From: an uncultured Actinomyces sp. | GTDB lineage: Bacteria > Actinomycetota > Actinomycetes > Actinomycetales > Actinomycetaceae | Assembly: GCA_945949035.1 (NCBI GenBank) | Contig: CAMFDH010000028.1 | Location: forward strand, 1-10,970 | Reading direction: 5' to 3' | DNA: 10,970 bases | Shown: one piece after another, positions 6,689 to 10,970 of the stretch | Position numbering within the stretch: the stretch's first letter is position 1 | Layout: every line of letters begins with the position of its first letter | Position numbers and translations under genes: made by a program | The notes under the pieces: model-generated | Database searches by the model: none | What the model saw: the letters and a program-made list of their open reading frames with translations, nothing else | Told to the model about the DNA's origin: nothing

Positions 6689-8326
6689 TCACATCATCTC
6701 CTCAAGCTTGCGAGTCTGACGGAACGCGATCGCAGAAATAGTTCCAACAATGATGAAGATCAGGATCGAGAGAGCCGAGGCAAGGCCGAAGTCCTTGGTT
6801 GCCCCACCATCGATACCGGACATCTTGTAGACCATCGTGATCAGGATGTCCGTGTGACCAAGTGGCACAGACGGATCACCGAATGATGGCCCACCACCGG
6901 TCAGCATGTAGATCAGCGTGAAGTTGTTGAAGTTGAAAGCGAACGACGAAATCAACAGCGGAGCGGTTGCAATGAGAACCAGCGGCATCTTGATGGATAC
7001 CCACTGGCGCCATGCACTGGCACCGTCAATCTTGGCAGCCTCTGTCACGTCCTCTGGGACCGATTGCAGGGCACCGGTAGCAATCAGGAACATGTAGGGG
7101 AAGCCCAGCCACAGGTTCACGAAGAGGATCGCAAACTTCGCCAGCCAGGGATCCTGGAGCCAGGGAACCTGTGCTCCTCCGAGTATGACTTGGTTGATGA
7201 AGCCGTAAGACTTGTTGAACATACCCGCGAAGATAAGGGCGGAAATGAAGCCCGGAATCGCGTAGGGCAGGATCATCAGCGTTCGATAGATCTTTTGCCC
7301 CTTAATCTTCTTGTCGAAGGTAATGGCCAGGAACAACCCGAGTAGGAAGGTGAGTGCCACCGAAAGCAGTGCCTGGGCAAAAGTCCACAGGAGTACCTGG
7401 TAGAACGGCCCGGAGTACTTCGAGTCACCACCGAAAGCCTTCGTGTAGTTGTCGAAACCAACGCCCACGCGCCATCCCACAGGAAGCGTTTGACCGTCGT
7501 CTGACTCAAACTGACCCTGACCGTTGTCTCTGTAGACCACACCTGTGTCGATGTTGGTCATGGTGTCGGCTTGCGGGTCCCAGTTCAATACAGAGCGAGC
7601 CTGGAAACCAGTCGAACCATCAGTCGTGCGGATGGAACCCGCATTCGGGTCATCACTCACCGGCACGCGAAGGTCCACGACCTCCTGTTGCTGCTGAACG
7701 ATCTGGTTCATAGTGAGGATTTCCCAACCGGGAACCTCTGTAATCTTTCCATCGCTAACGACAGCATTGGGTTCAGCGTGGAGTGGCGTCTCTGATGAAC
7801 CAATCATCACCGTGCCGTCATCAACGATGGCGAATCCAAGCTCACCCCCATCCTTGATGACCTTCAGCGGATAGGTGGGTGATTCCGGAACACGGTTCTC
7901 GTTCTGCATCAGCAGTGCGGTTACCGCATTGGCCTTGGTGGAGTTGTGGCCGTCACCGTAGTTCGTAAACGACACGTACATCGTGTACCCGATGGTGTAG
8001 ATCTGAAAGATCAGAAGGAACGTCAAACCGGGAATGATGTACTTCAGCGGGAGCGTACGACCGGAAAAATAGATCCAGTCGGCGAAGATGAGGAGGGCGA
8101 GCATCGCCGCAAAGATCCCCCACGAATCCTTGGTGAAGCTCATAAAGAGGACGTAGACCCCGAAGGCGTTGACCAGTGCCATCAAGACCAGCTTGACGAC
8201 GAAACCCGGTCCCCAGCGGTTTACATCCGGGTCCTTCGGGGGAAGTTTGAAGCGACTCTTCTTGGCACTGCGAACCTCTTCGAGTTCCATTGAAGTCGCC
8301 ATATTTGAAGTCTGGACGCTGTCCAT
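6689..8326 (-). CDS. malF: Maltose/maltodextrin ABC transporter permease MalF
   Basis: A 545-residue inner-membrane permease that forms the translocation channel with MalG. Three hydrophobic segments at about 42-63, 67-87 and 96-119 precede a large hydrophilic loop (about 122-305). Five more follow near 308-336, 352-370, 395-420, 448-470 and 516-536. This eight-helix plan with a P2 loop of roughly 180 residues between helices 3 and 4 is the E. coli MalF plan; many Gram-positive homologues have a much shorter loop. The loop ends in GWRVGVGFDNYTKAF, resembling the end of the E. coli loop. The EAA motif TEAAKIDGASAW (about 429-440) contacts the ATPase. AAGGAAG (8337-8331) supports ATG 8326; an internal Met9 is a weaker alternative. 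It lies 206 nt after malE and 1 nt before malG. Confidence 0.94.
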   Translation of the reverse strand: MDSVQTSNMATSMELEEVRSAKKSRFKLPPKDPDVNRWGPGFVVKLVLMALVNAFGVYVLFMSFTKDSWGIFAAMLALLIFADWIYFSGRTLPLKYIIPGLTFLLIFQIYTIGYTMYVSFTNYGDGHNSTKANAVTALLMQNENRVPESPTYPLKVIKDGGELGFAIVDDGTVMIGSSETPLHAEPNAVVSDGKITEVPGWEILTMNQIVQQQQEVVDLRVPVSDDPNAGSIRTTDGSTGFQARSVLNWDPQADTMTNIDTGVVYRDNGQGQFESDDGQTLPVGWRVGVGFDNYTKAFGGDSKYSGPFYQVLLWTFAQALLSVALTFLLGLFLAITFDKKIKGQKIYRTLMILPYAIPGFISALIFAGMFNKSYGFINQVILGGAQVPWLQDPWLAKFAILFVNLWLGFPYMFLIATGALQSVPEDVTEAAKIDGASAWRQWVSIKMPLVLIATAPLLISSFAFNFNNFTLIYMLTGGGPSFGDPSVPLGHTDILITMVYKMSGIDGGATKDFGLASALSILIFIIVGTISAIAFRQTRKLEEMM

Positions 8327-8330
8327 TAAT

Positions 8331-8337
8331 CTTCCTT
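8331..8337 (-). promoter_or_regulatory. Shine-Dalgarno of malF
   Basis: AAGGAAG on the minus strand lies 4 nt before ATG 8326, with the GGA core 6 nt away. It is preceded closely by a small hairpin (8341-8356). Confidence 0.7.
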
Positions 8338-8340
8338 AAT

Positions 8341-8356
8341 TCGGCACCATCGCCGA
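8341..8356 (-). other. Small hairpin just upstream of the malF ribosome binding site
   Basis: TCGGC and GCCGA form a 5-bp perfect stem with a 6-nt loop, ending 3 nt before the malF Shine-Dalgarno. It might modulate malF translation or stabilise the cut 5' end of malFG mRNA. It is short enough to be chance. Confidence 0.3.
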
Positions 8357-8465
8357 GACATACAGACTTGCCCAAGGATGAAAAACTCGGGCTGATGACG
8401 GTTACCTCTAGATCATAGTCAGAGAGATCGGCCTAGGCTACGCAACCTGAGACCCGTTACCTATG

Positions 8466-8503
8466 AGTGGGGGCGCAGAGAGGATTCTCTCCGCGCCCCC
8501 ACT
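8466..8503 (-). terminator. GC-rich hairpin between malE and malF (partial terminator or mRNA stabiliser)
   Basis: AGTGGGGGCGC (8466-8476) pairs perfectly with GCGCCCCCACT (8493-8503). After one A/C mismatch a further GAGAG/CTCTC stem closes on a GATT loop, giving 16 paired bases. It lies 29 nt after the malE stop. No U-run follows on the minus-strand transcript, so it is not a classical intrinsic terminator. Placement inside the operon fits the role of the malE-malF REP elements in E. coli, which protect malE mRNA so that more binding protein than permease is made. Confidence 0.7.
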
Positions 8504-8532
8504 GCCAAAAACGACCGCTAGGTCTGGGCTGG

Positions 8533-9783
8533 TTAGCCGATCTCTGCCTGAATGTCAGCGATCATCTTTGCCCAAGCCTCTGCCGGGTTTACATCGCCAG
8601 CAATGATCTGAGCCTCGGTGCGGCCCCAAGGGGTCCACACTGCAGCCATCTCAGGGATGGAAGGCATTGCCTGTGCATCAGCACCGGCAGCGATGAAACC
8701 TGCGGTGACCGGGTTCTGTGCTGCAACTTCCTGTGCCGAGATCAGGGCCGGGGGACGACCGCCGGCCTCGTACATGGCGATCTGAGCGGTCTCAGAAGCC
8801 AGGTAGTTGGTGAGGAGGTCATTGGCAATCAGCGGGTTCTTCGACTGTGCGGAGAGGTAGAAGCCCTGAACACCAGCGAAAGGCTGTGCGGGCTGGCCAC
8901 CGGCCGAGGGGATCGGGTCAATTGCGACCTCGACGTCACCGAAGGAGTCGAGCATCCACGGACCACCGATCAGGAAGGGCGACTCGCCCTTCGCGAATGC
9001 GTCTACAACGATGTCGTAGGTGCGGTCCTGGTTGAAGACATCGGTGCCCTTATGACCGTTATCCTGCAGGAACTGTGCGAACTCGTCGCCACCCGTTGCC
9101 AGGTTCAGCTCGTTCGTGAAGGAGCCGTCAGCGTTCTGCTTGAAGACGGTGGAGCCGAAGGAGGACTGCAGCGGGTAGAAGGTGTAGGGGTCGCCCTCTT
9201 CACCGTTCATCTGCACAAGGAACTTGTACTTGGTACCTGCGGCCTCAGCGGCTGCCATTGCGTCATCCCAGGTCGCGGGAGCTTCGGGAGCCAGCGCTAC
9301 GTTACGGATCAGCGCAATGTTCTCGATTGCGTAGGGAAGGCCGTAGAGGGAGCCGTCGTAGGTGAACGCCGAAATCGCGGTCTCGGCGAACTCTGAAGCC
9401 TTATCGCCGAGCTCGATCGGAGCTACGACACCATTGGCAGTGAACTCACCCAACCAGTCGTGTGCACCAACGGTGATGTCCGGGCCCTTGCCGGTCGGAA
9501 CCTGTGCGGAGAAGTCTGCACGGATCTCATCAAAGTTCTTGAGAACCAGGTTTACCTTGGTTCCCGTTGCTTCGGTGAACTCGGTTGCAGCGGCCTCAAC
9601 AGCTGCCTGACGGGTCTCATCAACCCACACCGTAAGTTCGCCGTCAGCCGTTTCGGTAACGCCGGTCTCTTCGCCGCTCTGCTCCGGAGTCGTCGTCTCA
9701 CCGGAAGTACCAGAGGAGCATCCACCGAGCACCAGTGCGAGGGCCGCGGTAGCTGCTGCACCAGCAAATACTGATTTACGCAT
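8533..9783 (-). CDS. malE: Maltose/maltodextrin-binding lipoprotein MalE
   Basis: A 416-residue solute-binding protein that captures sugar outside the membrane and delivers it to MalF-MalG. The N-terminus is a lipoprotein signal: MRK, a hydrophobic core, then lipobox L19-G20-G21-C22, so mature Cys22 should be lipidated. A Ser/Thr/Glu-rich tether (about 23-45) leads into GELTVWVDETRQAAVEAAA, the start of the first lobe. GKGPDITVGAHDWLGEF matches the conserved GPDIxxxAHDxxG block of the MalE family (solute-binding family 1). The C-terminal lobe includes PFAGVQGFYLSAQSKNP and WTPWGRTEAQII. Only a weak Shine-Dalgarno (GAAAG, 9796-9792) precedes ATG 9783. It is the first gene of malEFG, with a likely regulatory region upstream and a strong hairpin downstream. 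Exact substrate (maltose, maltodextrin or trehalose-like) cannot be fixed by eye. Confidence 0.93.
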   Translation of the reverse strand: MRKSVFAGAAATAALALVLGGCSSGTSGETTTPEQSGEETGVTETADGELTVWVDETRQAAVEAAATEFTEATGTKVNLVLKNFDEIRADFSAQVPTGKGPDITVGAHDWLGEFTANGVVAPIELGDKASEFAETAISAFTYDGSLYGLPYAIENIALIRNVALAPEAPATWDDAMAAAEAAGTKYKFLVQMNGEEGDPYTFYPLQSSFGSTVFKQNADGSFTNELNLATGGDEFAQFLQDNGHKGTDVFNQDRTYDIVVDAFAKGESPFLIGGPWMLDSFGDVEVAIDPIPSAGGQPAQPFAGVQGFYLSAQSKNPLIANDLLTNYLASETAQIAMYEAGGRPPALISAQEVAAQNPVTAGFIAAGADAQAMPSIPEMAAVWTPWGRTEAQIIAGDVNPAEAWAKMIADIQAEIG

Positions 9784-9818
9784 TTGAACTACTTTCAGTT
9801 TGTCTTATGGATATCAGG

Positions 9819-9859
9819 GCCCCGTTTCTCGGGCACGCAATTGCATGCTCCAACGGGGC
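9819..9859 (-). other. Inverted repeat in the malE leader enclosing the 16-bp palindrome
   Basis: GCCCCGTT (9859-9852 on the minus strand) and AACGGGGC (9826-9819) are perfect 8-bp inverted arms about 25 nt apart, and the 16-bp palindrome sits between them. If transcription begins upstream, the leader RNA could fold into an 8-bp outer stem and a 6-bp inner stem with an AAUU loop (one G-U pair). It may therefore act as RNA structure, as operator DNA, or both. Confidence 0.45.
9833..9848. promoter_or_regulatory. Candidate operator upstream of malE (16-bp palindrome)
   Basis: GCACGCAATTGCATGC is symmetric at 7 of 8 base pairs about the centre 9840/9841. Its length and position, 50-65 bp before the malE start, suit a sugar-responsive repressor of the LacI or ROK type, which commonly control mal operons. 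The centre is AATT rather than the CG usual for LacI operators, and no regulator gene is in the window, so the protein is unknown. Confidence 0.45.
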
Positions 9860-9872
9860 TCCAGATGTCTTC

Positions 9873-9901
9873 ACGCTAGCCCACAGAGGACTTCATTTCA
9901 G
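9873..9901 (-). promoter_or_regulatory. Weak promoter candidate for malE
   Basis: CTGAAA (9901-9896, 4 of 6 matches to TTGACA) is followed after 17 nt by TAGCGT (9878-9873, fits TANNNT). Initiation would fall near 9866, leaving a leader of about 80 nt that contains the palindrome and stems. This is the best pair I found, but it is not a strong match. Confidence 0.3.
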
Positions 9902-9949
9902 GTTCGGAGCAGAAACTCACACACTCTGTAACCGAAACGAAACGTGCTT

Positions 9950-9965
9950 TGTGACGTGGATCAAA
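9950..9965. promoter_or_regulatory. CRP/GlxR-like site upstream of malE
   Basis: TGTGA-CGTGGA-TCAAA matches the TGTGA-N6-TCACA consensus of cAMP-receptor-type regulators at 9 of 10 informative positions. It is centred about 91 bp before the suggested malE start point, a distance compatible with upstream activation. Such regulators often control sugar uptake, including GlxR in corynebacteria. One site found by eye may be chance. Confidence 0.4.
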
Positions 9966-9967
9966 GA

Positions 9968-10014
9968 GGGCCCCCTACGCCTTTATGACACTGCTGTCAC
10001 GGCGTAAGGGGCCC
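9968..10014 (-). terminator. Long hairpin terminator after the NlpC/P60 gene
   Basis: GGGCCCCCTACGCC (9968-9981) pairs with GGCGTAAGGGGCCC (10001-10014) at 13 of 14 positions. Inside it, TGACA (9986-9990) and TGTCA (9995-9999) form a second stem with a 4-nt loop. On the minus strand the stem starts 19 nt after the stop codon and is followed by a short T-rich stretch (TCTTTGA). The U-run is weak, but stem length and position between two transcription units argue for termination. Confidence 0.75.
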
Positions 10015-10033
10015 ACTTAGAATTTAGTGACTA

Positions 10034-10970
10034 TCAGAACCTGATGTAGGCCGAAGGCGTCGCATAGATTGCGCGTTGCGAGACGCCGACCCTGGGGTTA
10101 CCCGCGTCAATCATCACTCCCGGGGAGACGTAGATTCCCACGTGCGATCCCCCACCCAGAACAACGATGTCACCCGGAGCAGGATTGGACACCCTGCGTC
10201 CCTGGCTCAGCTGCTGGTAGGAGTTGCGCGGGATGTTCACGCCCATCTCCCTGTAGACGTACTGGGTCAGTCCAGAGCAATCGAAGCTGTTCGGACCTGT
10301 TGCGCCGAGGACGTAGGACTTCCCGACCTGCTTCTGAGCCACAGAGAGCAAGGTCTTGGTAGGAACGGGTGGTTTGGGAGGCTGGCATGTCGAGGTGTGC
10401 GCAGCATCGCTCACTGCAGCGGTTCCACCGAGGATGACCTTGTCAGTGACCTGCTTCGAAACCGCTTCGATGTCCTTTGGCCTGCAGTCTGACCTTGTCA
10501 AGACAATGGGAGACTCTGCAACTGTTGCAGCCGAAACCCCTGCCAACGCATCCGGGAATGAGGTCCCCACGGTAAACGTCAGGGGCTTCGCACCGGTGCC
10601 GTAGAAAGCATTCGCAACCTTCGCGCTTGTTGCGTAGCGGTTCGACCCCGCATAGACCGTTACCGCGTCGGTCGAGGACGCTGCTTTGATTTTCGTCAGC
10701 TGCGCGGCTGGCCAAGTTCCACCAATGATGCTGACACTGGTCGGACTCAGCCTTGTGATTGCCTGTTCAGCTTCGGTTCCCAGCACGTTTCGCTGGGTGA
10801 GTATGACCGGTCCGCCCGACTTGACTGCCGGGGCTCCGGCGACGACCCCGTCTGCAAAGTCCGCACCTGTTGTGAGGAATACAGGGGAGCCAGGTTCAAA
10901 ACACTCGGCAATCGCGGCGGAAGTCTCGTAGCGACTCGCACCTGCAAACCTGACCACCGCAACCTCTTCG
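10034..10970 (-). CDS. Secreted cell-wall protein: CwbR2 repeats plus NlpC/P60 endopeptidase, N-terminus missing
   Basis: The frame is open to the window edge (EEVAVVRFAGASRYETSA), so the GTG at 10957 lies inside a repeat and is not the start; the signal peptide must lie outside. About 311 residues are visible. Two cell-wall-binding repeat 2 units (PF04122 type) begin at VVRFAGASRYETSA and VTVYAGSNRYATSA, each with GADFADGVVAG or GTSFPDALAG and an IIGG or ILGG block. A short proline linker (PPKPPVPTK) leads to an NlpC/P60 domain of about 110 residues. Its catalytic Cys is in FDCSGL and its His in GGSHVGIY. The third position falls at MIDAGNP, with Asp where classic NlpC has His and M. tuberculosis RipA has Glu. 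The family cuts stem-peptide bonds in peptidoglycan; the repeats anchor such proteins to wall glycopolymers. Likely role: a wall-bound hydrolase in growth, separation or remodelling. Unrelated to the mal genes. Confidence 0.9.
   Translation of the reverse strand, partial: EEVAVVRFAGASRYETSAAIAECFEPGSPVFLTTGADFADGVVAGAPAVKSGGPVILTQRNVLGTEAEQAITRLSPTSVSIIGGTWPAAQLTKIKAASSTDAVTVYAGSNRYATSAKVANAFYGTGAKPLTFTVGTSFPDALAGVSAATVAESPIVLTRSDCRPKDIEAVSKQVTDKVILGGTAAVSDAAHTSTCQPPKPPVPTKTLLSVAQKQVGKSYVLGATGPNSFDCSGLTQYVYREMGVNIPRNSYQQLSQGRRVSNPAPGDIVVLGGGSHVGIYVSPGVMIDAGNPRVGVSQRAIYATPSAYIRF

Noticed and set aside
8401..8460. Separate malF promoter in the malE-malF gap (TTGCGT with TATGAT)
   Set aside because: The two hexamers are about 22 nt apart, too far for a normal promoter. 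The GCCTAGGC palindrome nearby is only 8 bp, and I saw no other convincing pair.
8467..9396. 309-codon plus-strand open frame opposite malE
   Set aside because: It is antisense to a clear MalE family protein, begins inside the intergenic hairpin, lacks a ribosome binding site and shows no recognisable domain. Long antisense frames are common opposite GC-rich genes.
10955..10957. GTG at 10957 as the start of the NlpC/P60 gene
   Set aside because: The frame continues upstream to the window edge with EEVA leading into a repeat motif, and a secreted protein needs a signal peptide that is not here.

Overview
The window looks like chromosomal DNA from a GC-rich actinomycete, possibly in or near the Actinomycetaceae. 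The reasons are an actinobacterial Nei2/Lhr repair pair, a secreted protein joining cell-wall-binding repeats to an NlpC/P60 peptidase, and an apparently leaderless gene start. The genus is an inference only. No tRNA, rRNA, CRISPR array, insertion sequence or phage gene was recognised. Nearly everything is encoded on the minus strand.

Region 1 (1-5743) is a DNA-repair block. The plus-strand 3' end of a 3-methyladenine DNA glycosylase I gene (tag) converges on, and overlaps by 43 bp, the end of a minus-strand operon. That operon reads lhr (1542-residue helicase) then nei2 (oxidised-base glycosylase/AP lyase), with a 24-nt gap between them. The lhr start has no usable Shine-Dalgarno. It has a -10-like TAGTAT exactly where a leaderless transcript would need it, inside a 7-bp-arm inverted repeat that touches the start codon.

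Region 2 (5773-9967) is a maltose/maltodextrin-type ABC importer in the order malE (lipoprotein binding protein), malF (permease with a long E. coli-like extracellular loop), malG (permease). No ATPase gene is present, so these permeases probably use an ATPase encoded elsewhere. A 38-bp GC-rich hairpin separates malE from malF, as expected if the binding protein is made in excess of the permeases. The region upstream of malE holds a near-perfect 16-bp palindrome nested in a larger inverted repeat, a weak promoter candidate, and a site resembling a cAMP-receptor-protein/GlxR box.

Region 3 (9968-10970) is the 3' part of a secreted cell-wall protein (two visible CwbR2 repeats, proline-rich linker, NlpC/P60 endopeptidase). 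It ends in a long hairpin that insulates it from the mal operon. I did not find a clearly new biological system. The best leads are regulatory: the lhr start architecture and the non-coding DNA on both sides of malE.
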